Positions 1-12,900 of a DNA stretch of 64,000 bases are shown piece after piece (within the stretch, counting starts at the first letter, position 1; every line of letters begins with the position of its first letter). The DNA comes from Romanomermis culicivorax (Eukaryota > Nematoda > Enoplea > Mermithida > Mermithidae). The stretch covers positions 1-64,000 of the forward strand of contig CAWUHX010000325.1 of NCBI GenBank assembly GCA_963922205.1, in the 5' to 3' direction. The notes under the pieces were generated by a model, which worked only from the letters and a program-made list of their open reading frames with translations, did no database searches and was not told the origin of the DNA. Made by a program: the position numbers and the translations under genes.

Positions 1-43
1 ACACACTCTATCAGATTAAGCAGTGGTATCAACGCAGAGTACT
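1..43 (+). other. Sequencing adaptor plus barcode-like leader (non-genomic)
   Basis: Positions 18-43 begin AAGCAGTGGTATCAACGCAG and continue AGTACT, which is the SMART-type PCR primer used as the adaptor of the PacBio ultra-low-input gDNA kit. The 16 bases before it plus a T have the layout barcode-T-adaptor. The match is seen directly; the kit is named from memory. The contig therefore starts with untrimmed library sequence. Confidence 0.93.
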
Positions 44-2094
44 GGGCAAGGGTATCACTTTTTTCCTGGGAACCAGGTGTACGGCGAATGTTAAAGATCA
101 ATTATTCCTGGTGGATGTTTTGTTGTTTTGTCTTCAAGGAAGAAGTTCTCCCGAAACTGCGGCTTCTGAGAAATATAGATTAATCGTTCATTTTTGGTAA
201 CATACTGCAGTCAATTTAGGAAAAATGATCGGCGAGTATAGTCAGAACATTTATTTTTGATCATAACCTTGCTGTAGTATCTTCGAATCCTTATTGTTTT
301 TCATTCGTATTATTGTCTTAGCTTACGGATGTTTGATGGTCCGTCTAATCAGGACAATGATGAATGACGGTCAAAAAGAAAGATTAACTTTACAGTTCAT
401 GTGCACACCATTTCTAAATTGTACTCAGTGTATAATTCATCTCATGTATTTGATTCCTTAGATGACTTTGATAAGCGATTGATTAGCGTCCTACTGCATG
501 TAGCTGACAGCTTGTAGACGAGTAAATTATCCATGACGCCTGCAAAATTCCGTTAATTTAGAAAAATTAGAGAAAGTTCACCGTCGATGCTCATCGCTTA
601 CTGTAATCTTTCACTTCAAAAAAGCAAATATTGTCCATTTTTGGCATTGTGTTGTCGATGCATGCATTTCGTGAAAAAAAGTACAGGCGAATAGAAGAGT
701 GCCCATGAATATTTCATCAAACAGCATAAAAGAAAGTCTTTATATAGCGTTTCACACGCTAAGTTTACTGTAAAAACTGATTTCGGCCACCTAATTGGAT
801 GGTTGAACTCAATACTTATTCGAGAATTTGATGAAAAATACACGAACCCGATTGAGAAGTTTATTCGCTTTACTGCCTACTGTACATTTCAGCTTGTGAA
901 TTTTTTGGAAATTATCGAGTCATGTCTGACGTCTCAAGGCGCTAGTAACTTCCAAAAGCAAGTTTACTATCAAAAACTCATTGCATAGTGTAATCATTGA
1001 TAAGCTGGTGATCTTTTTCCGTTTACAGTGGATTTTTAGTGAGTAAAATTGAAATATGAGTGGCTTGAAATTGAATTTTTGTATTCTGTAGAATGATACA
1101 CTGATGAGGTTTCACTGAAAAGTGTCTACGTCGCATCACTAAACTTTGGTTACGAACTTCCACGAAAGTTACATTCGATGAAGCGAAACGAAAAAAGTTT
1201 TTTTGCGTCGAAGGATTCTCGATATTGTGTTGCTTCCTCTTTATTCTAATTAGCATCATTTTCTAATTAATTCCACTTTCGGGAAGTGACACAGCAGGGT
1301 TTCTCAAGTTGCTCTATAATTAGCTGCACAGGAAATTTTTTTTCCAATTTGCACCCAACGAGTTTATAATACATTTTTTGTGTATAAACGAATGAGTTGA
1401 AGAACTGGTTCGAATTAATTGTGAATTAGAATTGTCTTTTTTGCTGTATGTCATGTTTTTGGTTTCGGGCCCGCCCTTCTGTATTTGTGCACGGCTATGA
1501 TAATATAATCATCGATCAATCTCTCGTTGGGAAAGAGTGGCTCAACAATATGCAAATTTTTGTACGGACATCTTGCTGGGAGGATAATTTGCATATTATT
1601 AAATGTGCACCCCCCACATTTAGCTGCTTATTTATATTTTGGATGTTGTTGTTGTTACCTTTATTACCATAGATACCATTTAAATTTTATTTGATTGGAC
1701 GCTAATTAGGTCCATTTGGTTCAACAATCTCTATAATCTCCTTCAGTCAGTTTTTCTTAGTGAAACTGAATGATTTTCGCTTAGCCATATATCATATGGG
1801 ACTACAGTCTATTTTTTCCAAATGAGCCTCGGTGCGCAGAAAGATGTTCATGCAAATAATAAACACCCTGCGTATCTTTTTTAGTCAAGTTGACTGCAGT
1901 CGTTATGCGAACAAATTGAGAAGAAAAGATATTGGCCTACGATGCAAGTTTATTGCCTGCTCAAATTTCTACGGATTATTTTGCTTTGCGAGCTCATTTG
2001 AAAATGGATAGACTGTAGAATTTGTGAACAAACTTCACTTCAGTGCATTCTCACACTTCAATGAGCTTCAGTTCAGGGTTTTTTTGAGTTGAAT

Positions 2095-2190
2095 ATTTGA
2101 TGATGAAAGCTGTGTATAAAAGATTTTGAAACAGTCCTGTTTTGTCATTTCTCTGTTTACAGACGTCTTACAAAATCAGACTATAGCTTC
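2095..2190 (+). repeat. Dispersed repeat ending in TTTACA..TATAAAA..AGACTATAG
   Basis: This shares its order of words (AAAGCTGTGTATAAA, TTTACAGACGTCTTACAAAA, AGACTATAG) with 2620-2800 and 4910-5092. It is the shortest and most diverged of the three. The family is unknown. Confidence 0.5.
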
Positions 2191-2619
2191 ATTAATTTGC
2201 TTTATTTTTTGTCTTACACATGAATCATGTTCTGATCAAGATCTGACATTTCGTATTTGCCATTATCATTTACTTTTCCATAAATCATTTCATTGGTTCA
2301 TTAGTGATTATTTAAATCCTTACTCAAGTTACTATTTGAATTTACCAGTCTGTTTTTTTGCTTTTGCTTCGTTTAAGTGAATTGATCAAAGTTCTGGTAC
2401 TGATTACTTAGCAAATTAATCTATCCAAGAAATATTCATTCGTTTGATTTGATGTTTTTATCTTTATCTTATAACTAACGGGTTCATTCATCAACTAGTA
2501 TATTTCTATTTCAATTATTTTGTGTATTAATAATGTTTAGTTTTAGTTACAACTTAGAAATGATCATAATTATTAGGAGTTGGAAGAAAGTTATATTTCA
2601 TAATTTTTGCATTTTTCTG

Positions 2620-2800
2620 CTAAAGTATATGTCGCATAAGACTGGAATGCGTTAGTCTCCATAACTAACCCTAACCATTTTTTAAATAAAAAATCATACA
2701 GTAAAAGCTTTGTGTAAATGACTTTGAGGCCGTACTGATTTTTTTGTTATTTTTCAATTTACAAGCATTTTATAAAAATAGACTATAAGTTATTATCAGT
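2620..2800 (+). repeat. Dispersed repeat, second copy
   Basis: It aligns with 4910-5092 over about 170 bases: TATGTCGCATAAGACTG, CAGTAAAAGCTTTGTGTAAA, then TTTACAAGCATTTTATAAAA and AGACTATA. The end module also recurs at 59585-59630 and more weakly at 62478-62522. Confidence 0.6.
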
Positions 2801-3684
2801 TAATACAGCTTTTAGGTTGAATTTTTGCATTTTTATTCATTACTTTATTTGAACATTTATTCTGGTCTTTTCTTCAGTTTTCTCGACTTATTGCACATTT
2901 TCTAGTTTATTAGTCCGTTAGTGACTGAGTTTAATAATTCGCGATTGAACTTGTAGCCCGCATCTATTTCTTATTTTTTGCCTCTAGCTCAAATTTTTCG
3001 AAAAAAATATTCTCTTACGAAAACTTGCATTGCAAAATTTTTCAGTTCACGACTTGATCGTCGATATTATTGAAAAATTTATGTTAGGTCCATTTCTAGA
3101 TTTTTATCATTCTTCCCGTCTTCTCTCGGAAATATACATTTTCTTTTGTGTAGAAATATTAGGAAAATTGCTCAGTCAGCCAACGTGATAAAAATGTTCA
3201 TTAGTTTAATCATATATCGTTTTATTAATTCATCAGTTTATTTGTCTCAGAAAATTTCTTAGTTACACGAAGATCGTATTTAAGCTTGATAAATTTCTCA
3301 CTTTATAACTTGATTAGTCGATTAGCAGACGAGTTTAATACTTCTTATTTTCCTTTTATTTCAAAATTTCTCCAATAAAATAATTCCTATCTAGAAACTT
3401 TTGAAAAGTTAGACGACATTATTATATAGCAGGTCATCATTCTTACAACAAACAAAGTTTTCGATCGGTAAAACTTGTTCTACACTTCCACTAGAAACCC
3501 ATCTTTTACTTGTCGGGTTGCACCCATTGTACAGTGCGGTTTTGTCTACAAAAGTCGCAGGTCATTCAATCTATAAATTTCGTGGAAAATCATTGTTGTA
3601 TATATTTTATAATTTCTTCGTATTGTACAATATACAGGTCGGCAAAATTTTTTTCGTAACTTTTGCCCATGAAAACGAAACCCA

Positions 3685-3958
3685 ATGCATTACGACGACG
3701 AGTCCCGAAGAGCAACCAGCAGCAGGAGGCCCGGCACGTTCGCCGGTTTGAGCCCGGAAAAATTTGTTCTCGCTTCATCGACCAATGATAGTAGCAATAA
3801 CAACAACAACAATGTAAATTTTATTAACAAGATTAAAAATTTTTCATTTTGGCCACCGCAGAGTAAAAAACGACGGCGAAATAAATATAACAACAATAGC
3901 AGCATTATAGATAATAGCGATGATTCCAAGGTCGACGAACTACATCAACGTGAAAGAG
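3685..3958 (+). CDS. RhoGAP gene exon 1 (first exon in window)
   Basis: Opens at ATG 3685 (MHYDDESRR) and contains an asparagine run and a basic patch (SKKRRRNK). The donor GAAAGAG|GTAAAA leaves one base that joins exon 2 in frame. An in-frame TGA lies 12 bases upstream of the ATG with no acceptor between them, so the ATG is a plausible start. An alternative is an internal acceptor among the AGs after 3700. Another ATG at 3669 opens a short overlapping frame (40 codons) ending at TGA 3786-3788. The downstream phase match supports the exon; the start is less certain. Confidence 0.65.
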
Positions 3959-6900
3959 GTAAAAATATGGTATATATTATGTACGTGATGAATACAAGTT
4001 TTTATACTATACAAAAATTTTCAGTTTTATTACAGTCGTGTCAATCAATATCAATTATGCATTCTCACGAAGGTCATTTGATTGACATAATCTTGAGTAT
4101 TGTGGATGTTGACACGCTGCGAGCTTTGATTTCATGCTCGAAAATTTCGAGAGTAGCCATTTTCAGTGACACGGAAATAGCTCATACCATGAGGCTTATC
4201 AGGTTCAGCTAAACGCACCTCGCATGGACCTTGTCTGCTGAGACTTCAAGAGTAGGATTGTTGTCTATCTCCTTTCGTATTCGACAGCATTTTTTGCGGC
4301 CACAGGTGAGAGAGTCCAATTATAAAGCGAGGAACACTGTAATATTGTTGGCAAGCGCACTTTAACCCCCATAAAACTTGAGGCATGAACTGGGAAACAA
4401 TTGTGATTTTCATCTACATTCTTTAACCAAATTTAGCCTTCGAAAAGATGTAGTAAATTCGATAGACTCATGTATTCAAACATGTTATTATTGATCTGAT
4501 TACCAAGACCATTCCTAACAGCCCTCTGCTTCTGACTTTGACGTACCGTTGAGGATTTCGGGAAGAATATTTTCTTGCGGTGACGACTTTAGAAAAATTA
4601 CGCATCATCTCTAAGCCCAAACTCTTACATGTCCTGGCAGCAGACGATAGCGCATAGGGAGGATCTCAAACTCTTGACCTTCCGCTTTCAGTTTTTATTC
4701 AGTGCCACTTTCCCGTCGCGCTGGAATTTAGGATGTAGATTTGACCATCCGGAAAATCCATGGAACTTAGCTATTGTTTAGCAAACATTGTTAATTAGAT
4801 AGAATAAACTTTTGTTTAAAGTAGTAATAGAAGTATACTTCTATAGTCTGTTTTACTTGAAATGCTTGTAAATTAGAGAGTGGAAAGCAAGTACCATTTA
4901 ATTTTTTTGTCATTTCCTGCAAATCCATATGTCGCATAGGACTGAAAATTTGTGAGCCTGCACAACTGATTCTCACCATTTTTTTGAGTGAAAGATCATC
5001 CAGTAAAAGCGTTGTGTAAACAAGTTTGAGAGTTGTACATATTCCATTCCTTTTTCCGTTTACAAGCATTTTATAAAAAAAGACTATAGATAGTTTTGCA
5101 AATAATATTTAACTATACCGAGTTTTTCTCGATAACATTAGTTCGCTACGAGACACAAGCAAGCGAGAAACCGAAACAGCCCGTCAAAAATCTTTAAAAA
5201 ATGGTTTCTCCAAAAAGTATGCTGTTTGTTGTGTTTGATAAACTCGATAAAGAAACTGTTATCAAAATCAATCCGCTTAAATTAGAGGATCAAATGACGT
5301 CTGAGGTGTATTTTTTGGTTACCCTACCATCAACTATGTATAGTCTTCCAGCATGTATCATGGTTATTGGGAAAAATCTTCTCAGCAGTACTTGGAACCT
5401 TGTAGGAGAGGACTTTTGAGAACATTATCTGCTATAGCTACTCCTGACAGTGACATCTTTGCCTGGACTGCTGCACATACCAACCTCCTGGCTGGCTAGA
5501 CAGATTCACACAACAGTAACAATTGAACTTGGATTATAAAGGTCCTATTTCCAGTGTTCATAGCTCTACAATGAGCAGCAGGAGTATACCAAAATGGTTT
5601 GTTGCTTTCTACCTGTAAGCTACAGAAATTCTGTAATTAACATCATTTTCGATGATGTAGAGCACCAATGAACAATGATTTTGTTCCCTTGGCATGCTGC
5701 TGCAAATCGAATTCTACTGTAGAGGGTTTGATTCTTATGTTACATACATAAACTTCGAGAGGTTTCCTGCATAATTGCTAAGACCTATACATAAAAAGGC
5801 CGGGTGCTTTTTCATCAGATTTTCACGAAAAATGTATCAGCATGCGACAAAGATTTTTCGGACAATGTGACCTCTTCAATAAACTAAACTATTTTTTAAC
5901 AGAAGTTCATACAGTTCAAGGGCTAAAAAATTGTCATGAATCTGTCAACTTATCCATATGTTGTTGGAGTTTAAAATTTTTCATCCTACTCCCTCTACAT
6001 TGACTTGATCAGAGATCAAAAACTGTTTGAATCACTACTTTCTCCGGTTAAAAAATTCACAGATTTCAGTCGATTTCCAGAACCTTTCATTGATAGTCCA
6101 CAGCTTTAATTTTGTAAGAAAATGCATAACTGCCAAGGTTATTGTATGAATGCGTAATTTTTCCCAGAACTCTAAATAAATGAGTTCAGTCTGCAGGAGA
6201 CGATGAACTTCCAAAAAACGTGAGAATTTTTGAGGTACTGTGTAGTGTTGAGGACCTATATAAGGAACACTGAAATGTTAGGCAACGTTATTGAATTTTA
6301 ACTCGATATTCAAATGCTTGATCGGAATTTTAGCAAAACGACCTCTTACTGGAACTATTACTGTACCACTATTTTTTGTGTGAACTTTTCTTTATTATCC
6401 GCACCGAACTTCTTATACAATAGTGGAGCACCTACCGAATTATCTTATTGTGAAAAATTATTTACCTTCAGGAAAATTTCGCTGAATTTTTGAAGCTTTT
6501 GAAATCATAGAATTTTGAGTGATATTTACTATTTGGGGATCCCAAGAAATCTTGAGATCCACACCCACAATAGAAGAAAATATGTGACTCATCCCTTACT
6601 TTATTTATGATGTTCGTAATAAAACGACTTTTCAGAATCCAGTTTATCAGAAAATAACGGCAAGAAAACGTACCGACATTACGAACTATTTATCACCAAA
6701 TTAGAAAATTCGCAAATATTCGAAAATAAGCGAAATTTCTTTCGACTATTGGAAGATATCCGAGCGGAAAACAACGGTCACGACGATTATCAACAAAAAA
6801 AGCGAGCACCACAAATTTGGTCGCAAAAAATCGATACCGGTTTAGTTAATCATTTGTCCAAAAAATTTATCGGAACTAGTGATGCCGCCTTCCCGACCAA

Positions 6901-9900
6901 CGAACTAAAACGAGAAATATTAGCGGACAACGACGAAACTTTATTCTATTTACGTTTCAAACGCGAAAAATCCGAACCCAAAGACAGCAGGGTATCCGAA
7001 GAGGATCGAAAATTCAGAAATAATCGACTATCCTGGGCCACGTCTTACTCGTTGGACACAGGGCGGGACTTGGGTCAGGCGCCCGATACGTTACACCACA
7101 ACACCAATAATTTGGCCTTGATAGGCGGCGCGCCGACTTGCGTTTGGCGATTGGCCAAAAAATTCGAATCGGGCGATATGGATCAAGTGGGCCCGTTGAA
7201 ATTGTACCAAACCCAAGTTTACAAACGGGAGTTAGAGAAAATTTGCGTCCACAACCAGGGCGACGTCCATCAAAAAGCGTGCATGTTCGAGGACGGTAGA
7301 TCCAGGAGGTGATATCGTCCTAGAAAATAGTTTAGATTTTCGAAAATTTTGACGTCAGATCACAAAGATTTATTTTGAAAGTATAAACTCCGGATTCCAA
7401 CCAAAAATCATGAGTTAATTTCAGGCAACTGAAAATTTTGAAGTTGGCTTGATTCATACACGATTTTGAGGATATGATTTGGATAAAGGCAAAAATCATT
7501 AACCAAATTATGTCGTAAAAAACGCGGAATAAAATTCATGAATCATGAATTTCGAACAACTGCAACTTTTGAAGTCAGCATAGTCAATGAATGGCTTTTG
7601 ATAAGATCTGGCTTTGATAAGCGGACTTGGCAGTCGAATTTGGATCAATGACTCTTTGGACTGAGAAGCTGTTGACATCAGCAGGATATTTAAGCTCCTC
7701 AGATCTTGAGATATTTTGAAATTTTCAAAACCAGGGTTTTTTAAAATTTGTGGCAGCTAAAACTTGGTGGCCCCTGAAAATGCAAAACAAAATCCGCTTT
7801 CGTGTAACGCAAAGTTCAGGCAAACATGATCATTATGTGGTTTTTGGAACTATGGCCTTCATAGGGCAGAATCATTAGTAAAATCCTTGTTCAGAAAAAA
7901 ATTCAGAACAAATTCCTCAATTATTTGAATTTCGAACAGCTGCTACATCCGACGTCAGCATAATCCATATAGTTTATCAGGGAAAATATCAGAAGCCAAA
8001 TTAGGATGACAAGAGTTAAAAGTTAAAAGTCTGTTGATCTCGGTAAAATCCATGGAATTTTCTGCAGTGAGACTTTTTCGAAATTTGACGTCATTAATTT
8101 TTGGATATGTCAAATTTTGCAATATAAAAATGCAAAACACAATTAATGTAAGTCATACGAACTTCAGGCAACTGGGAATGTTAAACGCTGCACGTGTGAT
8201 TTTTCAGCCCAACATTGATAAGGCAGAATATCATGATAACAATTTGTGGTAAAAAATGAAACGGACACTGTGATATTTCTAAAGTCAACATGATTAATAA
8301 AGGCTTTTTGCATCCAGCATTGGGGACGCATTTGAGTGACTAGTCCTGAAGGACTCGTTAGATTCAGAAGCTGTTGATTTCAGTAAAATTGATGGAGTGA
8401 TCGGTCTCTGAGATATTTTTGAGAACTTTGGTATCATGGTCAATTGGATATGAGCCCAAATTGGTATCAAAACAGCGCAAAAAACATCATCGATCATGTG
8501 AATAACTATGACAACTGTCAATCTTAAAGTCAATTGGCCCTGTTCACATGCACGTTTTTTAACAGCACCGTGTAAGCGTAGCAATGATCATACATGCGCG
8601 TGGGCAGGGGGTTTGAGGGGGTTTGGCCCCCAGCAGATTCTTGCTGACCCCCAGCAGATTTGACTTTCCTAGCAATGATTGAGAAGATGACAAAGGAAAA
8701 TGAGCAAGAGAGAAAAGAAAGTCGTCATAAAAATAGAAATGATGCTATTTCTAAACAAATCATATTTGATTTTAAAAAAGTAACATGAAAACTTTAAAAA
8801 GTGCTGTCCAAGCAAACAATTTCACATATTTGGCTAATATAGGTTCAATAATATGCTGCTTGGATGCTAGAAGACTTTCTGAGACCTTTCTTTTCGTTAT
8901 CAAAAACGGCCACCTCCTGTCCTGGCTGACCCCCAGCAGAATTTCTATGTTGTGCATGTATGGCAATAATTATTGACAAGTCCTCAACGAGTTCCTCAAA
9001 AAATTAATGTTAACGTTATTAAGCCTTCAGGATTGCATTACATTCCGATTTATCGTTCCAAAATTTTTTGAACATCTATGGTATATTTAGTGGCGAATTT
9101 TGAAGTCCGTGAAAAGTCAGCTCGACATCACTCTTCTTCTTAACGCACGTTTTCGTGCCTTGGCTGCACTGGAATCTTGTAGACGTCAGAATTTTTTCTG
9201 AATCTTGCTTATCTTTATTCTCAAGAGATATCTTTTTTTCAGCAAAGAATCGGAAACTCCCGAGGATGACCAATCGACGTCCACTAGGCGCCAAGAGTCG
9301 TTCATGCGGGCAGTGTTACATATGGACCCTGAACACCATCGAAGTGAGTTTGAAAAAATAAAAGTATATATATTCCTGACGTCAGCAGGACCAGTATTAC
9401 TTTGTGTATTGTTCTAGTGTAGAAACATGCATAATTTTTACACAAATTTTACCTCCTAGTTTCAGTTACCGATAAAGATTTGCGGGAATTGGATAGACGA
9501 ACGAAAAGACGCATATCTTACATTAAAGCGACGAATGTGACCCCATCATCCTCGGCGGCGGCACAATCGACCAAGACGCTGGGTCGAAAAAAGATGTCGT
9601 CGTCCGTCTTTGTCGCCGATCCTGGTGATGAATCGTCGAATTTGGAGTCATTTGACTACGATAAAAATACGAGGCAAGAAAATAAGAGGATTATGCCGCG
9701 TTCGATATCGAATGATCAACCAATAAATAGGAAATCGCTCGATTGGTCGAAAAATGACGACATTGCCAAGCAAGTGCATCGTTTATCGACAATATCATCG
9801 TCAAGTTGTTTGTACGACAGGTAATTACTATAGCATAATTTTCGAAAAATTTGGCTGCGCTCCATCACCGTTTTTTTCCTCAAATGGGGTCTTCTTTTGA

Positions 9901-12900
9901 GGAAAAAAATTTCGAAATGAGGAAAAAAATTTTGGGGACGGTTCACATTGTGGAAAAAATTTTGGGGAATTCAAAACTGAAAAGATGCGTTTTGGTAGAC
10001 TTAAAAGGGTCAAAATCTCAAAATTTTCCGGCGCTTCGCGCCGGTCATGGGTTATAATCTTATCCATTTTCTATCAGGCGCGGCTGTTAACATATCTACT
10101 TCAACTTACTAATTAATGCTTCACAGTTTCTATCAACCAAGTTAGCTCGTTTCATTTTCTAATCGTAAGCAGTCAATTATGTCGCCCTAAATTGAGATTT
10201 CTCATCAATTCTCTCAATTTTTTCTCTCGATGCTTGAATTTTTTTTCAATGTTTGCAACCTGAACTTTTGCGTTTATTGAAGATGGAAATTGAAGCCATC
10301 ATTCTAGACTGCGCTCATGAATATCTGTTGGAGAGATTTATTTTCCGGTGTTTTAGAATATATAAACCCGAAAATTTTTCCGGCGCTTCGCGCCGGAATT
10401 TGAGACAAATTACACTTCATCAGTTTGATTTTAATTTATTTCTCAACGTTGTGAAGGTTCATTTTCCAGAGTTTTAGAAAGTGAAAATCCAAAAATTTTT
10501 CCGGCGCCCCGCGCCGGACCGAGAACTAAATAAAATTAGATGATTCTAATCGGAACCAGAAATGTTAATAGCGGATTTAGTCCTGAGAACTCTATCGTTA
10601 ACATGCTTCACCCGTTCCTGTAGAACTCCAATATATTCTTCATATGAGCTCATATTGACTAACATAACCAGAATTTTCTCATTTTTTTCCTCATTTTTGC
10701 AGGTTTCTGACTCCAAATAAGACAAAATGCTTGGATATGCTCCTAAAATGCATAAAAAATCATCCGTAGCCACATTATAAACGTTTGTAGAAATGAGAAA
10801 AATTTTGGGAGAATGAGGAAAAAAATTTTGGGTCCGGTTCTCATGTGGAAAAAATCTTCGAGGAAAAAAAACGGTGCGCCCCATATATTAATCAGTGTTT
10901 TTTTGTGTGCCGAAACCATACCTGTAATTGGGGGCGAGGTTGGGGGGGGGACCCCCAACTTGGCCAACCCTGTACCCAAAATCATTAACCCCCCAACCCC
11001 TCCCCCCAGTTTGGAAAAAATTAAAAAAATTTGCAAAAAAGTGTACGCTTCTTGGCCTTTTTTGGGAAAAATTTCGACTTTTTTCTACCCCCCCCCCCCA
11101 AAATTTTGGATTTACCCCCCCCCCCAACTGGTCGGAGGTCTTACAGGTATGTAATAGGTTATAGGGTTTTCTGTCCGGAGATGCATTTTTAGGAACGAGT
11201 ATATTGAAGCTGAAACTTTCAAATTTGCTCAAATTGGGCTTTTTCAAGTAGTTTCAGTGTTTTTTTTTGTGCCAAAACATGGTTTTTGGCACAAAAAAAT
11301 TTGGAATGGCACAAAAAATTTTGAGCGTTTGTGCCAATTGGCACAAATTTTTTTGGCTGGTCAAACATTGAATTTCCTTAATTTTTAGACGTTTTAGGGG
11401 CTGAAAATGCAAAAATTTTTCGGCGCTTCGCGCCGAATCAATGAATATAATATTTCCTATTCGTATATTTGACCCGAACGCGAACGATTTCTCTTTGAAC
11501 AGTGTATTAGTATCGTTGCAGCAAACTTTATAGGCTGTCAAGACTGATGAGTGAAAAGAAATTCTGAATATTCTCTCTTCATTCAGTCGATTCGGATTTA
11601 AAACTGAAATTGTTGCTTTTTGTGTTTGAAGAAGAAGAAAGAAGAAGAAAAATTTATTTTTCGAACGAAGAGAAAAGAACAAAAACACATGTTAGTCTAG
11701 AAAAAGAAATACAACGAACATCAAGATTATTGGTTATTAATGCAGTACAAAATGAAGAGCAATGTGAAAATGTTAGCATAATTGAAAAATCAAAAAATAC
11801 AGTGAGTGAAAGACAATATGAATTAATTTGCATACGGAGACATGCAGGTACAGAAGTACACTTACGCGCGCCTCGATGAACGAAAAGGAGAAATCAACAC
11901 AGAAATGAAGAGAAAAAAATCATATTATATTAATGTCCTCGTATAAATTTTGAAAAATCGATATCTTTAAGTTTTCGAGAAAAATTTTCTACTGAGGTTG
12001 CTTTTACGACGTGATCAGGTAATGTGTTCCATGTATGAACAACTCGTTTAGCAGAGCTATATTTGTCAATGTCAAGATGAGAATTGCCTATGTTGAGTTT
12101 AAATGAGTTTCTGGCTGTTTCAAATGGAAAAATTGATATCGTTGATAATGGCAGAATGTTTCGATCGAAAATCAACACGATTTTCGACTTTATTTTCTCT
12201 AGTCTTTACATGATTGTTAAATATACATAACGTAGATATTCGTTCGTAGTCGAAAATTGAATCAATTTGAACTTCCTGAACAATTCTAGAGCTATTTAAA
12301 TTGTCTCAGCATTCCATTTCTTTTTGGGATTTCGTGAACTATTTTGTTGCACAGTTTTTTCTCTTCTCACTGACATGGTTAGCTGAAAAATAGGTTGGGC
12401 ACGATTTTTACAAGAAATTAATGCGTTAAACAATAACTTTTTATCAAACTTTTGGCCTGAAACTTTTCCGCAGTTTTCAGTATGTCTCTAGTAAAAAAAA
12501 TTTTTGTGCCATTGGCACAAATTTTTTTGGCCTCTTGTGCCAATTGGCACAAATGTCCGTGCACAAAAAAAACGCTGAGTAGTTTGACACGAGAAAATCA
12601 ACCAGCACATTTTCAAAGCGCGGTGTGGCAAATACAGAAAAATCCTACCTACATCAAGAATCGAACCTGGTGCACCAGCCTATGGACTTAATGCGTGTAC
12701 CACTACACAATTTCCCCAGAAATTATCAACACTATATTCTTTTAAGACCTTTGATACTATTTGAACTAACAACTTTATTTGGAAGAGTCTCAACAGCGCT
12801 GCGCCCTTCGGGCGCAGCTGCTGTACCCTAAGCCTAAGCCTAAGCCTAAGCCTAAGAAAATTTACTCACTAATCACAGAAATCGATGAAAATCGAAATTA

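Larger units (their letters stand above)
44..3684. other. AT-rich upstream flank, no gene recognised
   Basis: About 3.6 kb without a convincing exon. The open frames are short and show no domain. I looked for a PDZ-coding exon, since the family of the downstream gene normally has one near the N-terminus, and did not find one. Two copies of a dispersed repeat lie at 2095-2190 and 2620-2800. A possible splice acceptor (tacag) lies at about 3635-3639. It could receive a 5'UTR exon or a spliced leader, but this is inference. Confidence 0.5.
3959..6635. other. RhoGAP intron 1
   Basis: A 2.7-kb intron. It contains the dispersed repeat at 4910-5092 and a 72-codon open frame at 5201-5419. Nothing else was recognised. 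It ends in a good acceptor, CTTTTCAG. Confidence 0.6.
9866..10876 (+). mobile_element. hAT-like non-autonomous element with three GC hairpins (1,011 bp)
   Basis: Inverted ends CACCGTTTTTTTCCTC and GAGGAAAAAAAACGGTG. Flanks are CGCTCCAT and CGCCCCAT (7/8), an 8-bp duplication. Three GC hairpins sit inside, at 10028, 10380 and 10501. No transposase was seen. This is the longest copy of the hairpin family; an inverted relative lies at 49997-50815. Confidence 0.8.
11255..12577 (+). mobile_element. hAT-like element with GTGCCAATTGGCAC palindromes (1,323 bp)
   Basis: Ends CAGTGTTTTTTTTTGTGCC and GCACAAAAAAAACGCTG. Perfect 8-bp duplication AGTAGTTT at 11247-11254 and 12578-12585. Several GTGCC(A)ATTGGCAC palindromes lie near both ends and a GC hairpin lies at 11421. 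The middle holds a minus-strand LINE tail (11930-12178). A truncated relative lies at 14575-16005. Confidence 0.85.

Noticed and set aside
3518..3751. Open frame upstream of and across exon 1 starting LHPLYSAV-like
   Set aside because: It ends in a stop within exon 1 and has no splice partner in phase.
10743..11247. Glycine/proline-rich open frames
   Set aside because: They are produced by the long G/C runs of the family A MITE; open on both strands with no conserved domain.
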